Shown here piece by piece: positions 16,260 to 25,951 of a stretch of 64,000 nt of DNA. The stretch covers positions 62,001-126,000 of the forward strand of contig NZ_JBDZDS010000009.1 of assembly GCF_040045035.1 (NCBI RefSeq). The letters run 5' to 3'. Position numbers and translations under genes: made by a program. Below the pieces are notes generated by a model that was given only the letters and a program-made list of their open reading frames with translations, searched no databases and was not told the origin of the DNA. Origin of the DNA: Pseudaminobacter sp040045035. Its GTDB lineage: Bacteria; Pseudomonadota; Alphaproteobacteria; Rhizobiales; Rhizobiaceae. Positions within the stretch are counted from its first letter, which is position 1. Every line of letters starts with the position of its first letter.

Positions 16260-18329
16260 CTACCGTCCCTCGCGATACCACATGGCGCCGAGGGCGGCGA
16301 GCAGCAGGCCCAGGCCGAAGAACCCCGCAAACAGCGGCACGCGGCTGACCGACTTCAGGACGCTGTCATTGGTGGTCTTCAGCCCGATCCAGTCGCGGCC
16401 GGCGGCTTCGGCATTGCCGCGCACCGGCACGATGCTGGGCACGTTGACGCCGGAGAGGGCGGCCAGCCGGCGCACGCTGCCACCGGTCTTTTCGGCATAG
16501 GGTTTGAGAACCCCCTCGGTGGAGACCATGTCGCCGAATTCGGGCGCGTTGACGGGTCCGATATGCGCGAGCGTGCTCAGATTGCCGTTGGCGACCTGGT
16601 AGAGGCCGATCTCCTTGGTGACCACGCTGCCGGAGAAAATGCCGGGCTCCGTCTGCGCGAGCGGCACGGTCATGGCCTTGCCGGACGGGGTGATGACCTG
16701 CGCGCTGCCCGGATTGTCCTTCATCGTCTGGCGGCGCACGTCCAGCGTCATGCCGCGGCCGTTGGCGGTGAGGCGTTCTTCCTCAAGCTCCGGCTCCTTC
16801 ATCAGCCAGTGCGCGATGCGGCGATAGAGGGAGACATGCGGGCCGCCGCCCTCATAGCCGCGCGCCCACAGCCAGCCCTGGTCGGACAGGAACATGCCGA
16901 CGCGGCCTTCGCCCTTGTGATCGAGCACCAGAAGCGGCCGGTCGTCGGGACCCTTCATGACGACCTCGCCCTCGGGATGATCGACACCGATGATGCGGAA
17001 CCAGCGGCTCCATTTCGGCGGCTCGCTGGTCGAGCCCTCCAGGCCGCGCGTGACCGGGTGGCGTTTGCCGAGGTCGGTGAGGCGCGGATAGAACGGTTTT
17101 TCCACCACCTCGCCCGTGGGCATGGCCGGCAGCGCCGGGAGCAGCGGCGTGCGCGCGATGGACTGCTGGCCGGCATATTCGGGGCCGGCGGCGATCAGCA
17201 GCGCGCCGCCCTTTTCGACATATTCGGCGATGTAGTCGTAATAGAGGATCGGCAGCACGTCGCGGTGCTGGTAGCGGTCGAAGATGATGAGGTCGAACTC
17301 GTTGATCTTGTCGACGAACAGCTCGCGCGTCGGGAAGGCGATGAGCGACAGTTCGTTGATCGGAGTGCCGTCCTGCTTCTCCGGCGGACGCAGGATGGTG
17401 AAATGCACCAGGTCTACCGAGGCGTCGGACTTGAGCAGGTTGCGCCAGGTGCGTTCGCCGGCATGCGGCTCGCCCGAAACCAGCAGCACGCGCAGGTTCT
17501 CGCGGATGCCGTCGACCAGCGCCACGGCGCGGTTGTTGATGTCGGTGATCTCGCCGTCCTCATGGTCGACGGCGACCTCGACGATGTTTCGGCCGGCGCC
17601 GGGGACGGTGATGTGCAGCGGCATTTCCTGGCCGATGGTCGCCCGCTCGACGGAAACCTGCTGGCCGTTGATCGACACGCGCACGTCGACCTGGCCGGTC
17701 TCGCCGCCGGAAGTGATGACGCGATAGCTCATGTCGAGCGGCTTGCCGACGATGCCGAAGCGCGGCGCCTTCTCGAAGCGGATGCGGCGGTCCTTCTCGC
17801 CTTCCTCGCCGGTGATCAGCGCATGCAGCGGTGCGTGGAAGGCTGGCGCCCCGGTGGGCACGTCGTGCACCTGGCCGTCGGTGATCATGATCGCGCCGCC
17901 GATGCGTGAGGGCGGCACGTCGCGGAACGCGCCGTCAAGCGCCGAGAACAGCCGCGTCTCGGTGCGCTCGTCGGCGGCGTCGGCCTTGCCGGCCTCGACC
18001 ACGCGCACCTCGAACTGCTTGAGCCGCGATAGCCTTTCCTGCAGCGCGGCCAACGCCTGGTCGGTCTGGGCGGTGCGGTTGCCGATTTCCTGGCTAGGGC
18101 TGCGGTCGACGATCAATGCCACCACGCTCTGCAGCGGCTCGCGGTTTTCATCAAGCAGGACAGGGTTGAAAAGGGCGGCGGCAAGGGCGACGAGCGCAGC
18201 CAGGCGCAGCAGGGAGCCGCGCCGGCGGAACCACAGGCCGGCCAGTGTCAGGATGGCAAGCGGCACGAGAATGATGGCCAGCAGCTGCCAGTTGAGCAAC
18301 GGTTCGAAGGAGAGCGACCAGCTGTTCAT
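16260..18329 (-). CDS. Membrane protein with VWA-like and glutamine-amidotransferase-like domains
   Basis: Last gene of the moxR operon; function unknown, but such clusters are linked to assembly or stress tolerance of the envelope. The 689-aa protein has two N-terminal membrane helices (about 14-33 and 42-59), a VWA-like part (VALIVDRSPSQEIGNR keeps a DxSxS-like DRSPS), an amidotransferase-like domain in the middle (YVEKGGALLIAAGPEY), and one C-terminal helix near 668-685. It starts one base after the stop of the upstream BatA/DUF4159 gene, so the two are tightly coupled. Confidence 0.8.
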   Translation of the reverse strand: MNSWSLSFEPLLNWQLLAIILVPLAILTLAGLWFRRRGSLLRLAALVALAAALFNPVLLDENREPLQSVVALIVDRSPSQEIGNRTAQTDQALAALQERLSRLKQFEVRVVEAGKADAADERTETRLFSALDGAFRDVPPSRIGGAIMITDGQVHDVPTGAPAFHAPLHALITGEEGEKDRRIRFEKAPRFGIVGKPLDMSYRVITSGGETGQVDVRVSINGQQVSVERATIGQEMPLHITVPGAGRNIVEVAVDHEDGEITDINNRAVALVDGIRENLRVLLVSGEPHAGERTWRNLLKSDASVDLVHFTILRPPEKQDGTPINELSLIAFPTRELFVDKINEFDLIIFDRYQHRDVLPILYYDYIAEYVEKGGALLIAAGPEYAGQQSIARTPLLPALPAMPTGEVVEKPFYPRLTDLGKRHPVTRGLEGSTSEPPKWSRWFRIIGVDHPEGEVVMKGPDDRPLLVLDHKGEGRVGMFLSDQGWLWARGYEGGGPHVSLYRRIAHWLMKEPELEEERLTANGRGMTLDVRRQTMKDNPGSAQVITPSGKAMTVPLAQTEPGIFSGSVVTKEIGLYQVANGNLSTLAHIGPVNAPEFGDMVSTEGVLKPYAEKTGGSVRRLAALSGVNVPSIVPVRGNAEAAGRDWIGLKTTNDSVLKSVSRVPLFAGFFGLGLLLAALGAMWYREGR

Positions 18330-18330
18330 G

Positions 18331-21162
18331 CTACTGCCCCAGCCTCTCGAGCAGAGCCGGCACGTGGACCTGGTCGGACTTGTAGTTGCCCGTCAGCATG
18401 TACATGACGATGTTGACGCCGACGCGATAGGCGTAGAGCCGCTGCATCGGATCGGACGGCACGGTGGGGAACATCGGGTCGCCATTGGCGTCGACCGCCC
18501 AGGCGCCGGCGAAATCGTTGGCGGTGATCATGATCGGGGTAACGCCGTCGCCGGTGCGCACCGGGCGGTGCTCGGGATTGGCGGCTTCAAGCGACGCTTC
18601 GACCCAGAGCGGGCTGCCGTTGAAGCGGCCCGGAAACTCCGGAAGGATGTAGAACGACTTGGTCAGCACGTGATCGGAAGGCACGGGCTCCAGCGGCGGC
18701 ACGTTGAGATTGGCCAGGATGTCGCGCAGCCTCTGGGTGGCGGGGCTGGCGGAGTTGGCGTCGATGCCGCCGGCATACTGGTCGCGCGTGTCGAACAGCA
18801 CAGTGCCGCCCTGCTGCATGTAGGCGTCGATGCGGGCGATAGCCTCCTGCGAAGGCATCGCCGCCTTGGGGTCGATCGGCCAATAGATCAGCGGATAGAA
18901 GGCGAGCTCGTCGCGAGCGATGTCGACGCCGGCCGGCTTGCCCGGCTCGAGCGCGGTCTTGTCGACCAGGAAGCGGGAGAGGCCGTCGAGACCCGCGCGG
19001 CTGATGGCGTCGACCGAGGCGTCGCCGGTGATGACATAGGCAAGCCGGGTCTTCGACACGGCCTCGATGGCCTGGTCGTCGCCGGGCTTCGAATCGTCGG
19101 CGCGCGCATGCGGCGCAGACGCGAAGAAGAGCGCGCCGGCCGCCAGCAGCACGACAGCAGCGCCCGCGCCGCGCGCCGCGGCGTCGCGGCGGCCACGTCC
19201 GGCGAACATGCCGCCCAGCCAGAACACCGCCAGCGTGTCGAGCAGCATGAGGGCGAGCGCTGCGGCCACGAGCGGTCCCTTCAGGTCGTGGGTTTCGTTC
19301 AGCGCATAGCGCATTTCGGTGACGGGGGCGGCGATGCGGGGACGCGCCAGCGGCGCAAGGGTTGCGTCCGCGCCGAGCAGGTTGTGGGCGACGACGCCGT
19401 CCTCGCTGCCATAGAGACCGGGCGGGTTTTCGATGGTGACCGGCACCGGGCCGCGCCCTACCGTCAGTGGCCGCGCATCTGCGGGCGGCGGCACCAGCGT
19501 GCCGTCGGCCGCGATCATGCGGTACGGCGCCAGCGAGGCGACCTGGCCCTCGGCGGATGCAGCGAGGCTGCCCTGGTTACGCGACATCTGCACCAGGCGG
19601 CGCAGCATTTCGACAAAGGTGCCGGAGATCGGCAGGTTGGACCATGTCGCCTCGGGCGCGGTGTGGAAGAGGACGACGGTGCCCTTTTCGCGCCGCGCGC
19701 CGGTGACCAAGGGCGTGCCGTCGGCGAGGTTGGCCCAGGTGCGTTCGCCGAGATCGGCGGTGGGCTCCGCCAGCACCTGGCGGCTGACGGTAACCTCCGA
19801 CGGCGGGGCGAGATCGGAGAACGGACCGGTCTTGGGGAATTCGGTGACCGGCTGCGGTTCGGTCCAGGACATCGCGCCGCCCAGCGAGCGCTCGCCGGTG
19901 CGCAGGCGGACCGGCAGGAGGTCGTCATCATTGCCGGCCGCGGCGAGGCGGGAGCCGGCGAAGCGCACCAGCAAGCCGCCATTGTTCACCCATTCCACTA
20001 GCTTCTGGTGGGCGGGCTCGGGGATGTTGCCGATGTCGGCCATGACGATCATCGCCGGCTTCTGTTCCAGAAGCTGGGGGATGGCGTCGGCTATGTCGCG
20101 GCTCTGCGGCTCGACGAGGTCGGCGAAGGGGGAGAGCGCGCGGCGGATATAGTAGAGCGGAGCCAGCAGCGGCTGCGCCTGGTCGGACTCGGCCTGGGAG
20201 ATGAGGCCGACGCGGCGGCGCTTGGAGCTTTCGTCCAGCACGCGCACGGCGCCGGCATGGTTCTCGCCGTCGATGCGGATGGCGGCGAAATCGTTGCGCA
20301 GCTCGAACGGGACCTTCATCAGCCCGGTGCCCACGGCTGCGCCCGCGCCGAAGGTGATGGCCGCATCGGCGATGCGGCGGCCCTTGTCGTCGAAGGCGCC
20401 AGCCGTGACCTGCCGGGGGGTGGCGTCGGAGGACGGGCGCACGGCGGTGAGGGCAAAGCCGTCGAGCTGGTTTTCGGCCTTGGTCAGGCCAGCCGTGGCG
20501 ATGCGGTCGGGCATTGCCCAGATGACGCTGGCGGGGCCCTTGCTGAAGAGCGTGCCGAAGGCGGCATCGTCGCCTTGGGCCGCGAGGCCGTCAGCGAGAA
20601 CGGCGATACTGGCGCCAGGCATCGTGTCGAGCGCGGCGGCGACGCGGGCATAGACGCTGGGCCGGTCGGTCGGGATCGGGCGGGGCTTGGTGGCGCGCAG
20701 CTTGTCGCGCGCGGCCTTCGCGTCGAAGGGGCCGATGTCGGCGTTGGGTTTCTCGGCGGTGAAGGCGAGCAGCACCCGCTGGCCGCTTGCGGCAGCGTCA
20801 TCGATCAGGCGTTCGGCTGTGGCGACGTGGCGTTCCCAATCCGGCGAAGCCGCCCAGCCATTGTCCACGACCAGCGCAAGCCCGCTGCCGGCGGCCGGCA
20901 GCTTCTCGCGCGGATTGAAGACGGGCTCGGCCAGCGCCATGACCACCAGCGCGGCCATGAGCAGCCGCAGCAGCGTCAGCCACCACGGGCTCTGCCGGGG
21001 CGTTTCCTCGCGGCGCAGCACCCGCGCCAAAATCTTCAGCGGTGGAAAGACCTCCGTCTCCGGCTTGGGCGGGGTGAGCCTGAGCAGCCACCAGATGACC
21101 GGCAGCGCGAGCAGGCCCCACAGGATGGCCGGGAAACCGAAGGAGAGCGGCAGCCAGCTCAT
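18331..21162 (-). CDS. BatA-N/DUF4159 domain membrane protein
   Basis: The 943-aa protein opens with a BatA-type N-terminal region (two helices, about 8-25 and 58-77), a VWA-like domain (LALVVDNGWAAS, where the metal-site DxSxS is lost), an amidotransferase-like region (MIVMADIGNIPEPAHQ), two membrane helices (about 600-665) and a C-terminal DUF4159 domain (TRLAYVITGDASVD to LERLGQ, about 200 residues). The start ATG at 21162 overlaps the DUF58 stop by four bases (ATGA); the longer frame to 21282 runs into that gene and is rejected. Function unknown; the operon suggests a MoxR-driven envelope complex. Confidence 0.86.
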   Translation of the reverse strand: MSWLPLSFGFPAILWGLLALPVIWWLLRLTPPKPETEVFPPLKILARVLRREETPRQSPWWLTLLRLLMAALVVMALAEPVFNPREKLPAAGSGLALVVDNGWAASPDWERHVATAERLIDDAAASGQRVLLAFTAEKPNADIGPFDAKAARDKLRATKPRPIPTDRPSVYARVAAALDTMPGASIAVLADGLAAQGDDAAFGTLFSKGPASVIWAMPDRIATAGLTKAENQLDGFALTAVRPSSDATPRQVTAGAFDDKGRRIADAAITFGAGAAVGTGLMKVPFELRNDFAAIRIDGENHAGAVRVLDESSKRRRVGLISQAESDQAQPLLAPLYYIRRALSPFADLVEPQSRDIADAIPQLLEQKPAMIVMADIGNIPEPAHQKLVEWVNNGGLLVRFAGSRLAAAGNDDDLLPVRLRTGERSLGGAMSWTEPQPVTEFPKTGPFSDLAPPSEVTVSRQVLAEPTADLGERTWANLADGTPLVTGARREKGTVVLFHTAPEATWSNLPISGTFVEMLRRLVQMSRNQGSLAASAEGQVASLAPYRMIAADGTLVPPPADARPLTVGRGPVPVTIENPPGLYGSEDGVVAHNLLGADATLAPLARPRIAAPVTEMRYALNETHDLKGPLVAAALALMLLDTLAVFWLGGMFAGRGRRDAAARGAGAAVVLLAAGALFFASAPHARADDSKPGDDQAIEAVSKTRLAYVITGDASVDAISRAGLDGLSRFLVDKTALEPGKPAGVDIARDELAFYPLIYWPIDPKAAMPSQEAIARIDAYMQQGGTVLFDTRDQYAGGIDANSASPATQRLRDILANLNVPPLEPVPSDHVLTKSFYILPEFPGRFNGSPLWVEASLEAANPEHRPVRTGDGVTPIMITANDFAGAWAVDANGDPMFPTVPSDPMQRLYAYRVGVNIVMYMLTGNYKSDQVHVPALLERLGQ

Positions 21163-22076
21163 GCGCGCACCCCGGAGGCGTAGCCGCTCTCGGCGCTCAT
21201 CGCCATGTGCACCTGCACCAGCGCCTCGGAGGCGAGGCGATCGGTGTGGTTGACGGTGTAGCTCCAGCCGAGGCGCTTGCACCAGGCGGCAAGCTCCTCG
21301 CGGCGGGCGGAGTAGAGCAGGCGGTAGTCGGCGCCGAGTTGCTCGGCGCGGCCGGCGGTGAGCTTTTCACCGGTCTCGGGATCGGTGAATTCGGTGCGCC
21401 CGGAATAGGGGAAGCTTTCTTCGGCCGGATCGGCGATCTCGATCAGGTGGGCGCGGGCGCCGCGCCGGGCGAGCGTGTCGAGCCATTCCTTGGTTTCCTC
21501 GACCGGGTCGAGGAAGTCGCTGGCGATGACGACGTCGGAAAAGCGGCGGACGGCAGCGAGGTCGGGCCGGTGCGGCAGCGCGCCGGCATGCGTCAGGTGG
21601 GCGGCCAGCCGCTCGGCGCCGTTGCGGGCGGTGAAGGGATCAGTGAGGCCGGGCCACGCGATACGCTCGCCGCCGCGCGACAGAAGCTCGGCCAGCGCCA
21701 GGACGAGCACCAGCGCGCGCGATTCCTTGGAAACGCTGGCCGTCCTCGACTGGTAGAGCATGGAGGGAGACGGGTCGGCCCATAGCCAGACGGTATGGGC
21801 AGCCTCCCATTCGCGGTCGCGCACATAGATATGGTCGTCGCGGGCCGAGCGGCGCCAGTCGATGCGCGACAGGCTCTCGCCCTCGACATAGGGACGGAAT
21901 TGCCAGAAATTCTCGCCGATGCCGCGCTTGCGGCGGCCGTGCCAGCCGGAGATGACGGTGTTGACCACGCGGCGCGCCTCGATCAGCAGGTCGGGCACGA
22001 GAAAGGCGCGCTGCCTTGCGCGGGCAAGGGCGTCCTTCGTACCGACAGGAGGCGAGGCCGCGCCGATGCGTGCCAT
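21159..22076 (-). CDS. DUF58 domain-containing protein
   Basis: The DUF58 family usually partners a MoxR ATPase. The 305-aa protein has the hallmark stretch GRRKRGIGENFWQFRPYVEG and DWRRSARDDHIYVRDRE, followed by a VWA-like site with intact DPSPS. No membrane helix is evident, so it is probably cytoplasmic or peripheral. Its ATG overlaps the moxR stop (TGATG), and its own stop overlaps the next start, so the operon is translationally coupled throughout. Confidence 0.9.
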   Translation of the reverse strand: MARIGAASPPVGTKDALARARQRAFLVPDLLIEARRVVNTVISGWHGRRKRGIGENFWQFRPYVEGESLSRIDWRRSARDDHIYVRDREWEAAHTVWLWADPSPSMLYQSRTASVSKESRALVLVLALAELLSRGGERIAWPGLTDPFTARNGAERLAAHLTHAGALPHRPDLAAVRRFSDVVIASDFLDPVEETKEWLDTLARRGARAHLIEIADPAEESFPYSGRTEFTDPETGEKLTAGRAEQLGADYRLLYSARREELAAWCKRLGWSYTVNHTDRLASEALVQVHMAMSAESGYASGVRA

Positions 22077-23080
22077 CAGATACCCTTCACCAGCCGCGCT
22101 ACCACGTCGCGCACGCTCATGCCTTCGGCGCGGGCGGCGAAGGTGAGCGCCATGCGGTGCTGCAGAACCGGCTCGGCAAGCGCCTTCACGTCGTCGATCG
22201 ACGGCGCAAGGCGCCCGTCATAGAGCGCGCGGGCGCGGGCGCACAGCGTGAGCGCCTGGCTTGCGCGCGGGCCCGGACCCCAGGCCACATGCTTGTCGGT
22301 CTCGGCGTTGCCCTGGCCCGGGCGCGCCGAGCGCACCAGTTCGAGGATGGCCTCCACCACGCTTTCCGGCACCGGCATGCGGCGGATGAGCCGCTGGATC
22401 TCCTGCAGGCGCACGGGCGACAGCACATTGGCCGCCCTGGCCTCTTCGACGCCGGTGGTTTCCAGAAGGATGCGCCGCTCGGCGTCGACGTCCGGATAGT
22501 GGATGTCGATCTGCATCAGGAAGCGGTCGAGCTGGGCCTCCGGCAGCGGATAGGTGCCTTCCTGCTCCAGCGGGTTCTGGGTGGCGAGCACGTGGAAAGG
22601 AGCGGGCAGGTCGTGGCGCACGCCGGCGACGGTGACGTGGTATTCCTGCATCGACTGCAGCAACGCCGACTGGGTGCGGGGGCTTGCGCGGTTGATCTCG
22701 TCGGCCATCAGCAGCTGCGCGAAGATGGGGCCCGGGATGAAGCGAAAGGAGCGCTTGCCGTTTCCATCCTGTTCCATCACCTCGGAGCCGAGGATGTCGG
22801 ACGGCATCAGGTCCGGCGTGAACTGGACGCGGCGCGAATCCATGCCGAGCACGATGCCGAGCGTCTCCACCAGCTTGGTCTTGGCAAGGCCCGGAACGCC
22901 GACCAGCAGGGCATGGCCACCCGCCAGCAGCGCGACCAGCGTGCGCTCGATGACGCTTTCCTGGCCGAAGATGACCTTGCCGATACCCTCGCGAACCTTG
23001 GAGATGTCGCCCAACGCTCTTTCGGCGTCCGCGATCATTTCCTTTTCGCCGATCGAGGGATCCTTGATCACTACGCTCAT
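22076..23080 (-). CDS. MoxR-family AAA+ ATPase
   Basis: A chaperone-like ATPase thought to remodel or load cofactors into partner proteins bearing VWA domains. The 334-aa protein shows Walker A GVPGLAKTK (61-69), Walker B with LLMADEINRA, sensor 1 LATQNPLEQEGTYPLPEAQLD (given in family form) and a C-terminal lid. It is first in the four-gene operon and divergent from the DUF1285 operon. The original MoxR acts in methanol dehydrogenase maturation, but most members, including this cluster type, have no proven client. Confidence 0.93.
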   Translation of the reverse strand: MSVVIKDPSIGEKEMIADAERALGDISKVREGIGKVIFGQESVIERTLVALLAGGHALLVGVPGLAKTKLVETLGIVLGMDSRRVQFTPDLMPSDILGSEVMEQDGNGKRSFRFIPGPIFAQLLMADEINRASPRTQSALLQSMQEYHVTVAGVRHDLPAPFHVLATQNPLEQEGTYPLPEAQLDRFLMQIDIHYPDVDAERRILLETTGVEEARAANVLSPVRLQEIQRLIRRMPVPESVVEAILELVRSARPGQGNAETDKHVAWGPGPRASQALTLCARARALYDGRLAPSIDDVKALAEPVLQHRMALTFAARAEGMSVRDVVARLVKGI

Positions 23081-23217
23081 GCCGCTTCGATCCTCATTTG
23101 TTCGGGAAGGGGGCTGCCGTCTCGTCGCTCACGATTAGCACTTTTGCCGCGCAGGTGAATGAACTTAAATCACGCACCAAGGCTGACAAGCTTAACAACA
23201 GTGACTATTTCGTGACC

Positions 23218-23847
23218 ATGACCAAAGACGAAGCACATATCGAAGGCGAGCTCACGAAGGTCGGCGACACGGCCAGCCTGCAGGCACTTATCTCGCGCGC
23301 GGCCCGCGCAGGACAAGGCCTGCCGCCCGTGGAACGCTGGAATCCCGACTTCTGCGGCGATCTCGACATGGAGATCCGCCAGGACGGCACCTGGTTCTAT
23401 CTCGGCACGCCCATCGGGCGCATGCCGCTGGTGCAGCTTTTCTCCACGGTGCTGCGCAAGGATGCCGACGGCAAGACCTATCTGGTGACGCCGGTGGAGA
23501 AGGTGGGCATCCGCGTGGTGGATGCGCCTTTCGTGGCAGTCGAGATGACGGTGACGGGCGAGGGCGACGGCCAAGTCATCACCTTCCGCACAAATGTTGG
23601 CGATGTTGTGGAGGCCGGGCCGGACCGTCCGATGCGCTTCGTGGACGAGGACGAGACGGGGGGCTTGAAGCCCTATGTGCTGGTGCGCGGCCGGCTGGAA
23701 GCGCTGGTGGCGAGGCCGGTGATGTATGAACTGGTTGAACATGGCGAGGAGATCGAGATCGACGGCGAACCGATGTTTGCCGTGCGCTCCAAAGGGGCCG
23801 TCTTTCCCATCATGCCGGCCGAGAAGCTGCACCAGTTGAGTGCCTGA
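23218..23847 (+). CDS. DUF1285 domain-containing protein
   Basis: A conserved alphaproteobacterial protein of unknown function, 209 aa from this start. Visible family features are the region PPVERWNPDFCGDLDMEIRQD (read in pieces) and GTWFYLGTPIGRMPLVQLF. The frame stays open to 23098, but a start there would leave only 17 bases to the divergent moxR start, so I prefer ATG 23218. No clear ribosome-binding site is seen. It is followed three bases later by the Nudix gene and heads a DUF1285-Nudix-CCA operon. Confidence 0.8.
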   Translation: MTKDEAHIEGELTKVGDTASLQALISRAARAGQGLPPVERWNPDFCGDLDMEIRQDGTWFYLGTPIGRMPLVQLFSTVLRKDADGKTYLVTPVEKVGIRVVDAPFVAVEMTVTGEGDGQVITFRTNVGDVVEAGPDRPMRFVDEDETGGLKPYVLVRGRLEALVARPVMYELVEHGEEIEIDGEPMFAVRSKGAVFPIMPAEKLHQLSA

Positions 23848-23850
23848 TCC

Positions 23851-24483
23851 ATGAACAGCCTTGCCGCATCATCATTTTCCGCGCGCGACTTTCGCGAGCG
23901 CGTGGTGCGCCTGCATCCGGAAGATGTCACGCACGACTATGGCGACCACTATTTCAATCCGGGCTTCGGCGACCTGATCCGGCGCGACAATCTGCGCGCG
24001 GCGGCGGTGCTGATTCCCGTGGTGGATCATGGCGACGAGGCGAGCGTGATCCTGACCAAGCGGGCGGAGAAGCTGCGCAGCCATTCGGGCCAGGTGGCCT
24101 TTCCGGGCGGGCGCATCGACATCACCGACCCGACGCCGGAGTTTGCGGCGCTGCGCGAGACGACCGAGGAAATCGGTCTCGGCGCCGACCGCGTCGAGAT
24201 CATCGGGCGCATGCCGGACTATGTCTCGGGCAGCGGCTACCTCATCGCACCTGTGCTGGGCATCGTGCAGCCCGACTTCCACCTGACGCTGAACGTGCAT
24301 GAGGTCGACACGGCCTTCGAGGTGCCAATGCGCTTCCTGATGGACCCGGCCAACCACCACCAGGGCAGCCGCATGTGGGACAACCGCGAATGGGTCTATT
24401 ACGACATGCCCTATGGCGGACAGCGCATCTGGGGCGTCACCGCCGGCATCATCCGCACCCTCTATGAAAGGTTCTATGCATGA
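23851..24483 (+). CDS. Nudix hydrolase, CoA pyrophosphatase type
   Basis: Likely cleaves CoA or its derivatives to phosphopantetheine and 3',5'-ADP. The 210-aa protein has the CoA-pyrophosphatase signature SHSGQVAFPGGRID followed by the Nudix box end RETTEEIGL; as in that subfamily, the box carries one extra residue compared with the classical GX5EX7RE spacing. It overlaps the CCA-transferase start (ATGA) and follows DUF1285 closely. Confidence 0.9.
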   Translation: MNSLAASSFSARDFRERVVRLHPEDVTHDYGDHYFNPGFGDLIRRDNLRAAAVLIPVVDHGDEASVILTKRAEKLRSHSGQVAFPGGRIDITDPTPEFAALRETTEEIGLGADRVEIIGRMPDYVSGSGYLIAPVLGIVQPDFHLTLNVHEVDTAFEVPMRFLMDPANHHQGSRMWDNREWVYYDMPYGGQRIWGVTAGIIRTLYERFYA

Positions 24484-25754
24484 GCGGCAGCGTGTCGATC
24501 GCCGGCAAGGCGCCATGGCTGGACAATGCTGAACTGCAGAAGCTGCTGAAGTCGCTGAATGCGGAGGGCGAGGAGGCGCGGATCGCCGGCGGGGCGGTGC
24601 GCAACGCGCTGCTGGGACAGGCGGTGTCCGACGTCGACATTGCCACCACCACCGAGCCGGACGAAACGGCGCGGCGTGCCGAGGCGGCCGGCTTCAAGGC
24701 GGTGCCGACGGGCGCCGACCACGGCACGATCACGGTGATTGTCGGCGGCAGGCCGTTCGAGGTGACGACGCTGCGCGCCGACGTGGAGACCGACGGCCGC
24801 CGCGCCAAGGTGCGCTTCGGCCGCGACTGGAAGCTTGACGCAGAGCGGCGCGACTTCACCATCAATGCGCTCTATGCCGATGCTGAGGGGCATGTGGTCG
24901 ACCTGGTCGGCGGGCTTGCCGATCTGGAGAGCCGCACGCTGCGCTTCATAGGCGATGCCGAGACGCGCATCCGCGAGGACTATCTGCGCATCCTGCGCTT
25001 CTTCCGCTTCTTTGCCTGGTATGGCTCCGGGCGGCCGGACGCGGAGGGACTGAAGGCCTGTGCCCGGCTGAAGGAAGGCCTCGACCGGCTCTCGGCCGAG
25101 CGCGTGTGGAGCGAGCTGAAAAAACTGCTTTCCGCGCCCGATCCGTCGCGCGCGCTGCTGTGGATGCGGCAGGCCGGGGTGCTGACGCGCATTCTGCCCG
25201 AAAGCGAGAAATGGGGCATCGACGCGATCCACGCGCTGACCCGAACCGAGGCCGATCTCGGCTGGCCTGCCGACCCGCTGCTTCGGCTGGAGGCGATCGT
25301 GCCGCCGGATGCGCCGCGCATGGCCGCGATGGCGGAGCGGCTGCGGCTTTCGAACGCGGAGGCCGAGCGGCTGGCGCAGTGGGCGCGCTCGGAAAAGCCC
25401 GCGTCGACGCTGACGGAAGGCGCGCTCGCCAAGATGCTTTATCGCGGCGCCCCGGGAGGCATCGTCGACCGCCTGAGGCTTTCACTGGCGGCCGCGCGCG
25501 GCCGCGCCGTCGAGGACGACAAGGCGATGATGGAGGCCGGCGGCTATTCGCGTCTGCTGGGCTATGCCCTGTCGTGGGAAAGGCCGGTTTTCCCGGTCAA
25601 CGGCACCGATCTCGCCGCACTCGGCGTCGCCGCGGGGCCGAAGCTCGGCGATATGCTCAGGGCGCTCGAAGGCGCCTGGGTCGATTCGGGCTTTGCGCTG
25701 GAACGCGGCGCACTCCTCGAACGCGCCGCCGAAAGCCTGAAGACGCCAACCTGA
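24480..25754 (+). CDS. cca: CCA tRNA nucleotidyltransferase / poly(A) polymerase family
   Basis: Adds or repairs the 3' CCA end of tRNAs. The 424-aa protein shows the class II nucleotidyltransferase head: GGAVRNALLG and the metal site SDVDIATT near residue 55, then RRDFTINALYAD and the neck helices (IREDYLRILRFFRFFAWYG). Translation is coupled to the Nudix gene by a four-base overlap. Whether it is a full CCA-adding enzyme or a poly(A) polymerase cannot be settled by eye; the only copy in a Rhizobiales genome would be CCA-adding. Confidence 0.93.
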   Translation: MSGSVSIAGKAPWLDNAELQKLLKSLNAEGEEARIAGGAVRNALLGQAVSDVDIATTTEPDETARRAEAAGFKAVPTGADHGTITVIVGGRPFEVTTLRADVETDGRRAKVRFGRDWKLDAERRDFTINALYADAEGHVVDLVGGLADLESRTLRFIGDAETRIREDYLRILRFFRFFAWYGSGRPDAEGLKACARLKEGLDRLSAERVWSELKKLLSAPDPSRALLWMRQAGVLTRILPESEKWGIDAIHALTRTEADLGWPADPLLRLEAIVPPDAPRMAAMAERLRLSNAEAERLAQWARSEKPASTLTEGALAKMLYRGAPGGIVDRLRLSLAAARGRAVEDDKAMMEAGGYSRLLGYALSWERPVFPVNGTDLAALGVAAGPKLGDMLRALEGAWVDSGFALERGALLERAAESLKTPT

Positions 25755-25765
25755 GCCGGTTCGGG

Positions 25766-25951
25766 TCAGGCCGCGTCGCGAACCTTCTCGATGCGGGAGC
25801 GGATCGCCTCGATCATCGTCTCGCGGATGATGGTTTCGCCATGGGTTTCGCGCATGTGCTCCACCGCGCGGCGCATGACTTCAGCTTCTTCTTCGTGACG
25901 GGTATGCCATTGGCAGCCGGGGACGAGTGAGCCGCACTGAAATTCCTTCAT
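25766..25951 (-). CDS. DUF1059 domain-containing small protein
   Basis: A 61-aa protein whose pattern (MKEFQCGSLVPGCQWHTRHE, with paired Cys and His and an acidic helix HMRETHGE) matches DUF1059, a small family of unknown function possibly binding metal through its Cys/His residues. The ATG has GGGAG eight bases upstream. It converges with cca, 11 bases apart. Confidence 0.85.
   Translation of the reverse strand: MKEFQCGSLVPGCQWHTRHEEEAEVMRRAVEHMRETHGETIIRETMIEAIRSRIEKVRDAA

Noticed and set aside
17731..20001. Plus-strand ORF of 756 codons opposite the BatA/DUF4159 and GAT-like genes
   Set aside because: It crosses two genuine minus-strand genes and resembles no protein family.
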